A DNA stretch of 64,000 bases, taken from NCBI RefSeq assembly GCF_016811235.1, contig NZ_JAFBID010000011.1, positions 1-64,000 on the forward strand, written 5' to 3'. Made by a program: the position numbers and the translations under genes. Below the pieces are notes generated by a model. The model worked only from the letters and a program-made list of their open reading frames with translations. It searched no databases and was not told the origin of the DNA. Shown piece by piece: positions 1 through 7,036 of the stretch. Numbering within the stretch: position 1 is the first letter of the stretch; each line of letters opens with the position of its first letter. The stretch comes from Microvirga arabica. GTDB taxonomy: Bacteria; Pseudomonadota; Alphaproteobacteria; Rhizobiales; Beijerinckiaceae.

Positions 1-112
1 TCTTTGGTCCACATCCGGCTCATGTGGACTCGAGACTATCCCAATCCGACCCCGTGCGACATTCTCAAACAGGCTCTTAGCAAAAGCATTGGAGAGGGAT
101 TCACCAAACCGT

Positions 113-144
113 TCGGAGAGGCCGATGAGGGTGTTGAGCTGGCG
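113..144 (+). repeat. Direct repeat copy 1
   Basis: A 32-base block starting tcggagaggccgatgag recurs at 474-505 with a single mismatch (g at 130, a at 491). The block contains an ATG (125) followed by codons for RVLSW. The copies lie 361 bases apart and bracket the first lipoprotein remnant, which suggests a tandem duplication of the unit. Confidence 0.85.
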
Positions 145-208
145 CGTTCGATCAGCGGCAATTGGTTCTCCACCCGATTCGTCTGGGAACTTCTTTGCGT
201 TCGGGACC

Positions 209-489
209 ATAATTCGACCCACTCTTATCTTCATTACAGCGATACTTCTGAGTGCCTGCACCACCCCAGCAGAAAGCCAGATCTGGTTTTTGATGCGGGT
301 GCGTTAAACGATCAGCAGTTTGAGCAGGCCGGTAAGGAATGTAGATTCGAAGCGGCGAAAGCCGTTGCTCCAAGAAAATACGGGGACATCACTGGCGATA
401 CCTATCGGAAGATCTTTATCCTTTGCCTTGAAGCGAAGGGCATCAAGTTTCTCGGATCAGAGGACCAGATTAATCGGAGAGGCCGATGA
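209..489 (+). pseudogene. Decayed small lipoprotein gene (frameshifted)
   Basis: A lipoprotein signal is readable from 209: the segment RPTLIFITAILLSACTTPAE has a good lipobox (LSAC) after a hydrophobic stretch. The frame then closes at 305-307. The neighbouring frame, from about 280, continues the protein as KPDLVFDAGALNDQQFEQAG and ends at 489, with Cys residues in the contexts KECRFE and ILCLEAKG. Such Cys pairs are common in short periplasmic lipoproteins of this order. The expected start position holds ATA rather than ATG, so both the start and the frame appear lost. The remnant stops inside the second copy of the 32-base repeat. A sequencing error could explain the frameshift but not the missing start. 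The function is unknown. Confidence 0.5.
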
Positions 490-505
490 GAGTGTTGAGC
501 TGGCG
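474..505 (+). repeat. Direct repeat copy 2
   Basis: Second copy of the 32-base block at 113-144, 31 of 32 bases identical. It contains the stop of the upstream lipoprotein remnant and lies about 80 bases before the next lipoprotein signal at 587. Confidence 0.85.
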
Positions 506-586
506 GCCCGTTTCACCCTCCTTTTCCATTACGTCGTCATCTGCCGTTTGAGAGAATTGTTGTCCGCCATACGAGGCTCAACAATC

Positions 587-790
587 ATGAAACGAATTCA
601 AATGCGCGTTTCAGCCCTAACCATCGTTGGCTTGGCCGGATGCGCGCAAACGTGACAAGATACGGAGTTGCCGCGAACCGCAGACCTTCGTGTCAACAAG
701 GCTATCGACGAGTACTATGCCGGTGCATTGAAGATCATCTATACGGCACCGCCTCGCACGGCCTTGGAGTACCCGCTCAACAGTTTTTAG
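587..790 (+). pseudogene. Small lipoprotein gene with internal TGA
   Basis: ATG at 587 opens a lipoprotein signal (MKRIQMRVSALTIVGLAGC) with lipobox LAGC. The frame is cut by TGA at 653-655, three residues after the lipobox Cys. Exactly the same frame then stays open from 656 to a TAG at 788-790, reading QDTELPRTADLRVNKAIDEY and onward. This looks like a roughly 66-residue lipoprotein broken by one nonsense mutation. There is no sign of a selenocysteine element. The family was not recognised. It lies second in a row of three similar remnants, next to the truncated end of the GTA cluster. Confidence 0.5.
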
Positions 791-888
791 GACGTGCATG
801 AAGGCGAAGGGTCACGAGCTTTGACGGAACGAGGCGCAGTGAACAACGATTCCATCTCCTACCCAAGGAACGTCCGACAAACCTCCGC

Positions 889-1026
889 ATGCTGTGTCAG
901 ACATTTCTTGGTATGCTCCTGACGATTGCCTCGACCGCCTGCGCTCAGGACGAGATGAAGGAAGATCTGGAGGTTGAATGCCTCAGGCGCAACGGCGTCA
1001 TCTTCAGCCCGTCTCTTTATCTTTGA
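889..1026 (+). CDS. Short lipoprotein-like ORF, possibly truncated
   Basis: A 45-residue ORF starts with ATG at 889 (MLCQTFLGMLLTIASTACAQ). The hydrophobic stretch ends in STAC, a weak lipobox, followed by an acidic segment with a CLRRNG motif. This resembles the Cys context of the remnant at 209-489. The last seven codons overlap the 3' end of the opposite-strand GTA chaperone gene (1004-1207). The natural C terminus may therefore have been replaced at a recombination junction near 1000-1030. It may be a gene fragment rather than a functional gene. Confidence 0.35.
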   Translation: MLCQTFLGMLLTIASTACAQDEMKEDLEVECLRRNGVIFSPSLYL

Positions 1027-1207
1027 TCGTGTCGCCATCTGGAAACGCCTCCATCAACCTCCTGAGATCGCCGCTCGACGCAGGCTCGATTCTTCGCCCA
1101 CCACTCAATCCCTCCCAGGCTGCAAGCAACTCGCGAGGAGTCGCACTCCAGAAAATCTCCGGACTCCACCGCAGAATGCTTAATCCGAGCGTAAACGCAT
1201 CGTCCAA
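1004..1207 (-). CDS. GTA tail-assembly chaperone 2 (rcc01693-like)
   Basis: A 67-residue protein (MDDAFTLGLSILRWSPEIFW) with the family pattern of a helix, a W-SP-FW motif, an E-L-AAW-G stretch and a final LMEAFPD. This matches the small phage tail-assembly chaperone that follows ORFg10 in GTA clusters. Its start lies 28 bases inside the end of the preceding chaperone gene, as expected for a translationally coupled pair. In complete GTA clusters the tape-measure gene comes next. Here the sequence instead runs into lipoprotein remnants on the other strand, so this is the last GTA gene visible. The assignment rests on motif pattern and position. Confidence 0.65.
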   Translation of the reverse strand: MDDAFTLGLSILRWSPEIFWSATPRELLAAWEGLSGGRRIEPASSGDLRRLMEAFPDGDTIKDKETG

Positions 1208-1575
1208 GGGGAAGGCACTTGGCTCGCGCTCGTCTCCTGGGATGACGGAGGGTTTGGCGATGTCTCGCCTCCGCCAAAGGTCATGACGAGGAGGTTGGCC
1301 AGCGCCTCAGCCACGGGCTCGACACCGTCGTGCAGCGGCAGGTTCGCCACCTCCGCATCGCTTAATGGTTGACCGCCACCGCGCAACGCGACGGCGAGCA
1401 ACGTGAGCAGGTCGCGGCTCGACAGGCGCCCGGTGCCGAAGCGCTCCGAGAGCGCCATGAGGTCCTGCACGCCGAAGGGATCCTCCAGCTCCGCGAGCGC
1501 GCCGAGCGCGAGGCAGAGGGTGTAGCGCGTGTCGCCGAGTTGCAGCGCCATCTCGCCCCGTCGTCTGTTGGGCAT
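1180..1575 (-). CDS. GTA tail-assembly chaperone 1 (ORFg10-type)
   Basis: A 131-residue protein. The core (TRYTLCLALGALAELEDPFG, then a long helix and LLAVALRGGG) matches GTA proteins encoded directly after the major tail protein. The role, inferred from the family, is to chaperone the tape-measure protein during tail assembly. The start at 1575 is supported by AGGAGGAATC just upstream. The C-terminal 30 residues (Pro, Ser and Thr rich) are poorly ordered. It sits 8 bases after the major tail gene and overlaps the second chaperone. Confidence 0.7.
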   Translation of the reverse strand: MPNRRRGEMALQLGDTRYTLCLALGALAELEDPFGVQDLMALSERFGTGRLSSRDLLTLLAVALRGGGQPLSDAEVANLPLHDGVEPVAEALANLLVMTFGGGETSPNPPSSQETSASQVPSPWTMRLRSD

Positions 1576-1583
1576 GATTCCTC

Positions 1584-1994
1584 CTATATCGCCACGAAGG
1601 CGAGCGCGCCGGCGGATTCGAAGGCCATTTCGAATGTCACCTCGCCCGCATGGCCGCCGCGGTATTCCAGGCTCGTGATCTGGAACGGGCCCTCGATGCG
1701 GCCAAAATCGGGAATGACGATCTGATAGGTAAGAATATCGCCGTCGAAGAAGACCTGGCGCATGCGTGCGTCCGACGCTTCGTCCTTGAACACGCCGGAG
1801 CCGGAGATGCTGGCGCGGCGCACGCCGACACCCGCCAGAAGCTCGCGCCAGCGCCCGGCGGATTCCGCGTGGGTCACGTCGACGGTCTCGGCATTGAAGG
1901 CGATCTGGCGCGTGCGCAGACCCGCCACAGTGACGAAGGCGTTGCCGCCGTCGCCGATCTTGATGAGCAGATCCTTGCCCTTCTGAGCAGGCAT
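1584..1994 (-). CDS. GTA major tail tube protein (ORFg9-type)
   Basis: A 136-residue protein beginning MPAQKGKDLLIKIGDGGNAF, the characteristic start of TP901-1/GTA-type major tail proteins. It continues with the conserved TRQIAFNAETVDVTHAES block and a terminal beta-rich domain (GEVTFEMAFESAGAL). Full length for the family. It polymerises into the tail tube of the particle. AAGGA precedes the ATG. A palindromic repeat separates it from the upstream DUF3168 gene, an unusual gap for a cluster of this kind. Confidence 0.85.
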   Translation of the reverse strand: MPAQKGKDLLIKIGDGGNAFVTVAGLRTRQIAFNAETVDVTHAESAGRWRELLAGVGVRRASISGSGVFKDEASDARMRQVFFDGDILTYQIVIPDFGRIEGPFQITSLEYRGGHAGEVTFEMAFESAGALAFVAI

Positions 1995-2030
1995 GGGATG
2001 TCCTTTGTTGAGAGGAGTAAATACGTTTCC

Positions 2031-2074
2031 ACTGTCATTCCGGGGCGAGCGTAGCGAGATCCCGGAATGACAGT
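2031..2074. repeat. Short palindromic repeat (GTCATTCCGG type)
   Basis: Inverted repeat: actgtcattccgggg on the left pairs with cccggaatgacagt on the right around a short loop. The same arms recur at 5482, 55252 and 62221. It fills most of the gap between two GTA genes. Confidence 0.8.
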
Positions 2075-2091
2075 GCTATGCAGGCACGACC

Positions 2092-2502
2092 TCACGCCAC
2101 CTCCGTCACCGTACGCAGGCGAAGCGTCACGCGGGCGAGGCCGGTGTCCTTGTCGCGCCCGGAGGCGAGTTCGGTGACGCGCAGGTTGACGAGGCGGTGG
2201 CCGTCAAGCGTCAGCGGCGCATCGTCGAGGATCGCGAAGAAGCGGTCCGCGGCCATGAGCGCCGTGCGGGCGCCGCCCTCCTCCGACCAGACCACGATGT
2301 CTATGCTCTGCGCGTGGCCGCGATCGAGATCGGTGGACCAGTCCTCGGCCTTGACGTCGCCGAACAGCGCATAGAGCGGCTCGGCCCCGCGCGGCGGTTC
2401 GTCGTAGAGGCGCAAAGATCCGCCCATGAGAGTGCGCAGCTCCGTGTCCGCTGACGCCGCATCGATGATCGCGCGGCGAAGGGCCAGCACCGGGCTCGTC
2501 AT
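2092..2502 (-). CDS. GTA DUF3168 protein (ORFg8-type)
   Basis: A 136-residue DUF3168-type protein (ALRRAIIDAASADTELRTLM, then LYDEPPRGAEPLYALFGDV and an SIDIVVWSEEGG strand). In HK97-like phages and GTAs this protein sits at the head-tail junction as a tail terminator or completion protein. Its start overlaps the stop of the upstream adaptor gene by four bases, which implies translational coupling. Position between adaptor and tail tube matches the standard order. Confidence 0.82.
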   Translation of the reverse strand: MTSPVLALRRAIIDAASADTELRTLMGGSLRLYDEPPRGAEPLYALFGDVKAEDWSTDLDRGHAQSIDIVVWSEEGGARTALMAADRFFAILDDAPLTLDGHRLVNLRVTELASGRDKDTGLARVTLRLRTVTEVA

Positions 2503-2834
2503 GCCCTCACCTCCTCGACGAGGCAGACGAGATCGCGCTTCGATCCGTCGGGATCGGAGGCCGCCCGGATGGCGAAGCGGCGCAGGCCGACGGTGAGCCG
2601 CATGGCCCCCGTCACGCCCTCGCGGTAGCGCAGGGTGATGCGGTGGGTGAGGCTCTGCTCCGGCCGGTCGGCGCGCACGCGCTCATGGCTGGAGAGCATC
2701 TCGATGGCGCCCCACACCTCGGGCCCCGGCGCATAAGAGCGGATGACGCCCCCGAAGCCATCGGGCCGCTCCAGCGGCAGCTCGAGCACGAACCGGCGCG
2801 AGCGCGCGCCGATGGGGAGAGATTTGGTTGTCAT
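2499..2834 (-). CDS. GTA head-closure/adaptor protein (ORFg7-type)
   Basis: A 111-residue protein from the internal Met at 2834 (MTTKSLPIGARSRRFVLELP). It matches phage head-tail joining proteins: an early VLELP strand, a central WGAIEMLSSHERVRADRPEQ segment with the family's A..R.E...Q pattern, and the HRITLRYR strand. It closes the DNA channel below the portal. The longer reading frame from 2876 would add 14 atypical residues and was not chosen. It overlaps the next gene by four bases. Confidence 0.78.
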   Translation of the reverse strand: MTTKSLPIGARSRRFVLELPLERPDGFGGVIRSYAPGPEVWGAIEMLSSHERVRADRPEQSLTHRITLRYREGVTGAMRLTVGLRRFAIRAASDPDGSKRDLVCLVEEVRA

Positions 2835-2880
2835 GGGAATGGTCTTTGCGTGGGAATTGACCCGGTCGAACAACACTCGA

Positions 2881-2981
2881 CCTCATCCTGGGGAGGTCGT
2901 GTAAGCGATCGTCTCGAAGGAGGCTCCAGTGATCTCTGGACGATCTTTCGAGACGCAGCTGCGCTGCTCCTCAGGATGAGG
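2881..2981. repeat. Long palindromic repeat (CCTCATCCTG type)
   Basis: Outer arms cctcatcctg and caggatgagg, inner arms tcgtctcgaagg and ctttcgagacg. The same architecture recurs at 6918-7017 and, shortened, at 59104-59137. It lies between ORFg6-type and ORFg7-type GTA genes. Confidence 0.85.
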
Positions 2982-3002
2982 CTGGAGAGATGGAAAGGAA
3001 AA

Positions 3003-3034
3003 CCGTGGATCCCCGGAACAAATCCGGGGATGAC
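3003..3034. repeat. Half copy of GTGGATCCCCGG repeat
   Basis: The block gtggatccccggaacaaa followed by tccggggatgac is one half of the composite element seen whole at 5367-5475. A short inverted copy of gtcattcccg follows near 3060, so this gap is a mosaic of two repeat families. Confidence 0.75.
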
Positions 3035-3096
3035 GAGGGAGTTTTGGAAACAGGAGGGTGTCATTCCCGCCTGCGCCGGATGACAAACCGCAGCAG

Positions 3097-3663
3097 CTAC
3101 AGCCGCGCCCGCTGAAATGGCGCCACAAGCGAAAGAGCCTGCGGCGGCAGGATCTGGCTGCCTGCCACGTCGCCGCGGTTCTCGAACCAATGGGCCACGA
3201 GGATGCGGATAGCGAGCTTCAGGGTCGCGGGCACCGCCTCAGGCGTGGCTCCATAGCCGGCGCGCAGCGCGATGACGATGCCGTTGCGCGGCTTTCCAGG
3301 CTCCGGCGCATCCGGGACCGCGATGCGCGGCAGGTCGCTTAGGCCATCCGCTTCGAAGGCATCGTCCGGCAGCTCGGTCAGGGTGCCCGAGACGTCCGCG
3401 ATCCCGATCGAATCCACGGCGATCAGCGGCGAGAGCGGCAGCAGGAGCACGCCGTCGCGCGGCCAGCGGTCGAGCACCACGCGCCAGCTTTGCTCGATGA
3501 GAATTCGGCGGGAGACCGCCTCGATCATAAGCCGGGACGCCTTGATGAGGCCGGAAATCAGGTCATCCTGCGCACTGTCATCGTCATCCACGCGCAGGTA
3601 GGCCTTCATTTCGGCGAGGCTGACGGGCTCGACGGCGGGGCCGCTGACGAATATGGGAATCAT
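3097..3663 (-). CDS. GTA head-tail connector (ORFg6-type)
   Basis: A 188-residue protein starting MIPIFVSGPAVEPVSLAEMK, typical of the phiE125 gp8/phage gp6-like connector family (PAVEPVSLAE..AYLRVD near the N terminus, then R.IE..SRR.L). It forms a ring under the portal. The start at 3663 fits the family. Another in-frame ATG at 3690 would overlap the divergent protease start at 3689. The GTA gene order is interrupted upstream: about 1.9 kb with two opposite-strand protease genes separates it from the major capsid gene. Confidence 0.8.
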   Translation of the reverse strand: MIPIFVSGPAVEPVSLAEMKAYLRVDDDDSAQDDLISGLIKASRLMIEAVSRRILIEQSWRVVLDRWPRDGVLLLPLSPLIAVDSIGIADVSGTLTELPDDAFEADGLSDLPRIAVPDAPEPGKPRNGIVIALRAGYGATPEAVPATLKLAIRILVAHWFENRGDVAGSQILPPQALSLVAPFQRARL

Positions 3664-3688
3664 CGGAACAAAGGATCCTTGTGCTGTC

Positions 3689-4435
3689 ATGAAACGTCCG
3701 CTCACGCTCTCTCTCGCCCTGGTCCTGTTCGCCACGGGGGCGCAGGCCATCGTCGGCGGCCAGCCCGACGAGGGCCCGCTGTCGCGCCGGAGCGTGATGG
3801 TGTTGAGTTCGAACGGCGGCGTGTGCAGCGCCGTGGTGCTGGCATCCGACGTAGTGCTCACCGCCGCCCATTGCGTGACGGGCGCCGCCGAGCACCGGGT
3901 GCATTTCCGCGACGAGGCGGGCGAGCCCGTGCTGATCGTGCCCGCCGCGAAGGCCGTGCATCCCGGCTACAACGCGAAGGCCATCGAGACGCGCCAGCGC
4001 TCCATCGATCTCGCGCTCGTGCGCATTCCCGAAGCCCTGCCCGCGCGCTTCGAGCAGGCGACGCTCAGCGCCGTGAAGGTGCCCGAGAACACCTTCGTCA
4101 CGATCGGCGGCTACGGCCTTGCCCGCGATGGCGATGCGAAGAGCACCGGCACCTTCCGCACCGCGTCCCTCACGGCCGTCGAGCCGTATGGCCCGAGCCG
4201 TATCCTGCTCTGGGCCGAGGGCTCCGGCACGGCGAGCGCGTGCCAGGGCGATTCCGGCGGGCCGATGGCGTCCGGCGCGACGGTGGCGGCGATCACAAGT
4301 TGGTCAGCGCCGGCCAGGGGCCGCAGCTGCGGAGGCATCACGCAGGGCATCCTGGTGGGCCCGCAGCGCGCGTGGATCGACGGGATTCTGAAAGGTTGGA
4401 ACCGTGCAGCGTTGTGGAGCGGCAACGGCGGTTAG
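3689..4435 (+). CDS. Secreted trypsin-like serine protease (S1) A
   Basis: A 248-residue S1-family protease. A signal peptide (1-20, ending GAQA) is followed directly by IVGG, the free N terminus that activates chymotrypsin-fold enzymes. Signal peptidase cleavage alone should therefore yield active enzyme without a propeptide. The catalytic triad is visible: His61 in TAAHC, Asp107 in SIDLAL and Ser189 in GDSGGP. Cys residues flank the active sites. The gene is on the strand opposite to the GTA genes, between connector and capsid genes, and its start codon overlaps a possible longer start of the connector. A paralogue follows 80 bases downstream. Function is probably extracellular or periplasmic proteolysis; the target is unknown. 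Confidence 0.88.
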   Translation: MKRPLTLSLALVLFATGAQAIVGGQPDEGPLSRRSVMVLSSNGGVCSAVVLASDVVLTAAHCVTGAAEHRVHFRDEAGEPVLIVPAAKAVHPGYNAKAIETRQRSIDLALVRIPEALPARFEQATLSAVKVPENTFVTIGGYGLARDGDAKSTGTFRTASLTAVEPYGPSRILLWAEGSGTASACQGDSGGPMASGATVAAITSWSAPARGRSCGGITQGILVGPQRAWIDGILKGWNRAALWSGNGG

Positions 4436-4515
4436 ATTTTCGTAAACGGTCGGAACTATCCTTGCGGGCGAAGCCTTGCCTTAAAACACATTTCTCCCTC
4501 ACGGCATCATCCTCC

Positions 4516-5304
4516 ATGCGCGCCCTGCTCCCCCTTGCTCTTGCCGCCTTCACCCTCGCCGCGAGCCCCGCCTGGGCCATCCTGCAGGGAGTCGCATCGC
4601 GCGATCCGAATGGGCTGCGCCGCTCGGTGGTGTCCATCGAGAACTCGCTGGGCGAGCTCTGCTCCGGCGTGATCGTCGGGCGCGATCTGGTGCTGACCGC
4701 CGCCCACTGCGTGATCGACCGCGCCGCCTATCGCGTCACCGCGCTCAACCGGGCCCTGAGGCCCCAGCGCTTCAACGTCGCCGCGCTCGCCATCCACCCG
4801 ACCTTCGTGCCCGGCACCACGCCGCGCACCCAGCCCGGCATCGATCTCGCCGTGGTCAAACTGGACCGGCCCCTCGGCCCTGAATTCCTGCCCCTCGATC
4901 CCACCCAGGCGGGCCGCATCGATGTGGGCGATCAGGTGACGATTGCCGGCTACGGCGTTCTCTCGGAGCGAGCCCGCGGCACGGCCCGGACGCTGCGCCA
5001 GACCAACCTCGTCTCGCTCGGTCCCATCGAGGTCGCAAACCGCGTCCTCATCGTGGCCGACCGCAATCGCCTCGCCGAGACTACGGGCGCGGGTGCCTGC
5101 CGGGGCGATTCCGGCGGCCCGATCCTCGCCGCCACAGGGAGCGGCTATCAGCTCTACGGCATCACGAGCTGGTCGAGCGGCGCCTTGCGCACCCGCACCC
5201 CCAGCGCCTGCGGCGGCCTCACGGCCGTGACGCCCGTGGTCGAGCACCTGCGCTGGATCACGGGCAGCATGCAGAGCCTCAATGCCGCCTGGACGGGGAA
5301 TTGA
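4516..5304 (+). CDS. Secreted trypsin-like serine protease (S1) B
   Basis: A 262-residue S1 protease and paralogue of the preceding gene. The signal peptide ends in SPAWA, and the mature protein would start ILQGVASRDP, again close to the chymotrypsin-type N terminus. The triad is His64 (TAAHC), Asp110 (GIDLAVV) and Ser199 (CRGDSGGP). The C-terminal part contains SACGGLTAVTPVVEHLRWI, similar in position to SCGGITQGILVGPQRAWI of protease A. A GGAAC at 4452 with CCTT 17 bases later is a possible but imperfect EcfG-type promoter in the gap. The pair seems to have been inserted into the GTA locus as a unit. Confidence 0.87.
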   Translation: MRALLPLALAAFTLAASPAWAILQGVASRDPNGLRRSVVSIENSLGELCSGVIVGRDLVLTAAHCVIDRAAYRVTALNRALRPQRFNVAALAIHPTFVPGTTPRTQPGIDLAVVKLDRPLGPEFLPLDPTQAGRIDVGDQVTIAGYGVLSERARGTARTLRQTNLVSLGPIEVANRVLIVADRNRLAETTGAGACRGDSGGPILAATGSGYQLYGITSWSSGALRTRTPSACGGLTAVTPVVEHLRWITGSMQSLNAAWTGN

Positions 5305-5366
5305 GCTGCCCAGGCACCTGTGAGCGAATCCCTACCTCGCTGCGCTCACGGGAACGACGCCCACTC

Positions 5367-5475
5367 CGTCATGGCCGTCCCCGGACTTGATCCGGGGATC
5401 AGTCCCGGCCATCCACGTCTTGAGAACCACAGCGTTGCAAAGACGTGGATCCCCGGAACAAGTCCGGGGATGACG
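5367..5475. repeat. Composite palindromic repeat (ccacgtctt type)
   Basis: The composite element has arms gtccccggacttgatccggg and gtggatccccggaacaag, with an inner pair ccacgtctt and aagacgtgg. Whole or part copies lie at 8368, 9718, 34425 and 3003. Confidence 0.85.
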
Positions 5476-5481
5476 TGGTGG

Positions 5482-5584
5482 GTGTCATTCCCGGCTGAAG
5501 CGCCGCGAAGGGGAAGGGAATCCACTTGCGCACGCTGCGCTATGGATCCGCTTCCCTCGCCTTCGGCTCGCCGGGGATGACACC
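5482..5584. repeat. Palindromic repeat (gtcattcccgg type, long form)
   Basis: Starts gtgtcattcccgg and ends ccggggatgacacc, with inner segments gggaagggaatccac and gtggat-like arms. It is the long form of the family also present at 62221-62320. It ends six bases before the stop of the capsid gene. Confidence 0.8.
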
Positions 5585-5589
5585 GGATC

Positions 5590-6831
5590 CTACGCCGCGA
5601 ACTTCAGCAGCTTGATCGCCGCGTAATCCTGCACGCCGCCGCCCACGCGCTTGGTGGTGTAGAACAGCACGTAAGGCTTGGCGGAGTAAGGATCGCGCAG
5701 CACGCGCAGGCCGGCGCGGTCGACGACCAGACAGCCGCGCTTGAAGTCGCCGAACGCGATGGGGCAGGCATTGAGCGCGATGTCCGGCATGTCCTCCGCT
5801 TCGACGACGGGAAAGCCCATCAGGGTCGCAGCCTGGCCGATGCTCGCGGGCGGCGCCCAGAGATACTGGCCGTTATCGTCCTTGAAGCGGCGGATGGCGC
5901 TCTGCGTCTTGCGGTTCATGACAAACGCGGCGTTCTGGCGGTAGCCGGATTTCAGCGTGTAGATCAGGTCCACCAGCACGTCGGACGGGTTTGACGTCGG
6001 GAAGGCCGCGCCCCCGGTGTTCACCGTGCCGAGGCGCCCCCATTCCCAAATTTCGTTCTCGACCGTCTCAGTTGCGAGAAAGCCCTTCGGCTTGTTGACG
6101 CCGTCGCCGGTGACGAAGGCGGCGCTTTCCTGCTCGGCGAAGGCGGATTCCACCTCCTCGGCGATCCAGCTCTCGATATCGACCACCGCGTCGTCGAGCA
6201 GGGTCTGGGTGGCCGCCGGCATGGCGTATAGCTCCATAGCCGGAAAGCTCATCTCGGACAGCGTGGGGCTTGCCGTCTGCGGACGCGCGCCCGTCTCGCC
6301 GACCCAGCCGGTGGCCGGGCCCGCGGTGGAGAAGGCGCGCTTGTATTGTCCTCCCGAGATCACCCGTACCGACGAGATGGCGCGGATCGGCGACACGTTG
6401 GCGAGACGGCGCAGCACCTCGCGCTCGACCGTATCGGGCACGAGATAGCCGCCGTCGGGCCCGGAGCCCGCCGAGAGCGCCTTCTCCTCCAGCCGCTTGA
6501 GACCCGTGGCCTCGCCGCTGCGGACATAAGCATGGAACGCACTCTTGTGCTCGGCCTGGGCCGGATCGCGCTGGGTGTCGGGGTTGCCTCCCAGGGGCGG
6601 ACGGGAGCGATCGAGGGCGAGGCGGTCGAGCCGGCGCTTGGCGTCGTCGAGGGCGGTGTCGATGCGGGCGAGCTTCTCGTCCGTCACCACGTCGCTCGCG
6701 AGCCTGGTCTCGATTTCGGACAGGCGCGTGTCGTTGGCGTCCTTGAACGCCTCGAAGGCGCGGGCGAAATCCTCGAAGGCCGAGGCGACATCGTCGGACA
6801 CGGCTTTGGTTTCAACAACAGGAATCATCAC
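5590..6831 (-). CDS. GTA major capsid protein (HK97 fold, ORFg5-type)
   Basis: A 413-residue phage major capsid protein of the HK97 family. Residues 1-90 form a charged helical delta domain (scaffold). The mature shell domain starts near residue 115 (GPDGGYLVPDTVEREVLRRL). Family signatures include the VTGDGVNKPKGFL block and the terminal FGDFKRGCLVVDRAGLRVLR region. The prohead protease encoded upstream would remove the delta domain. A probable terminator lies between this gene and that protease gene, so the capsid may need its own promoter. The first two codons are both Met (6831 and 6828). Confidence 0.92.
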   Translation of the reverse strand: MMIPVVETKAVSDDVASAFEDFARAFEAFKDANDTRLSEIETRLASDVVTDEKLARIDTALDDAKRRLDRLALDRSRPPLGGNPDTQRDPAQAEHKSAFHAYVRSGEATGLKRLEEKALSAGSGPDGGYLVPDTVEREVLRRLANVSPIRAISSVRVISGGQYKRAFSTAGPATGWVGETGARPQTASPTLSEMSFPAMELYAMPAATQTLLDDAVVDIESWIAEEVESAFAEQESAAFVTGDGVNKPKGFLATETVENEIWEWGRLGTVNTGGAAFPTSNPSDVLVDLIYTLKSGYRQNAAFVMNRKTQSAIRRFKDDNGQYLWAPPASIGQAATLMGFPVVEAEDMPDIALNACPIAFGDFKRGCLVVDRAGLRVLRDPYSAKPYVLFYTTKRVGGGVQDYAAIKLLKFAA

Positions 6832-6861
6832 AATCCATAGGTTTCAAAGAGATCAAAGAAA

Positions 6862-6883
6862 AGGCCCGCCGAGTGGCGGGCCC
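6862..6883 (-). terminator. Intrinsic terminator upstream of capsid gene
   Basis: Read on the minus strand, an 8-base GC stem (ggcccgcc/ggcgggcc, loop actc) is followed by ttttcttt. It would end transcripts from the lipoprotein gene at 7037-7261 before the capsid gene. Confidence 0.65.
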
Positions 6884-6917
6884 GTTGTTTCCCAATGACG
6901 GGAATGGGGACCTCTGG

Positions 6918-7017
6918 CCTCATCCTGAGGAGCCGCTGCAAGCGGCGTCTCGAAGGAGGATCCAGAGAGCACTGAAGCATCCTTCGAGACGGACCTGCGG
7001 TCCTCCTCAGGATGAGG
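6918..7017. repeat. Long palindromic repeat (CCTCATCCTGAGG type)
   Basis: Outer arms cctcatcctgagg and cctcaggatgagg, inner arms cgtctcgaagga and tccttcgagacg. This is the best conserved copy of the family also seen at 2881-2981. Confidence 0.88.
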
Positions 7018-7036
7018 GCTTGGCAGAGCCGGCGCG

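Noticed and set aside
653-655. TGA as a selenocysteine codon in the lipoprotein ORF at 587
   Set aside because: No SECIS-like stem-loop follows, and a selenocysteine three residues after a lipobox would be unusual. A nonsense mutation is simpler.
4452-4477. EcfG-type promoter for protease B (GGAAC-N17-CCTT)
   Set aside because: The -10 element has a mismatch at a conserved position and the match could be chance; it is noted only in the gene entry.
3490-4515. Upstream extension of protease B as a 604-residue protein
   Set aside because: The extension reads protease A in the wrong frame and is Arg/Gly rich. The real start is the signal peptide Met at 4516.
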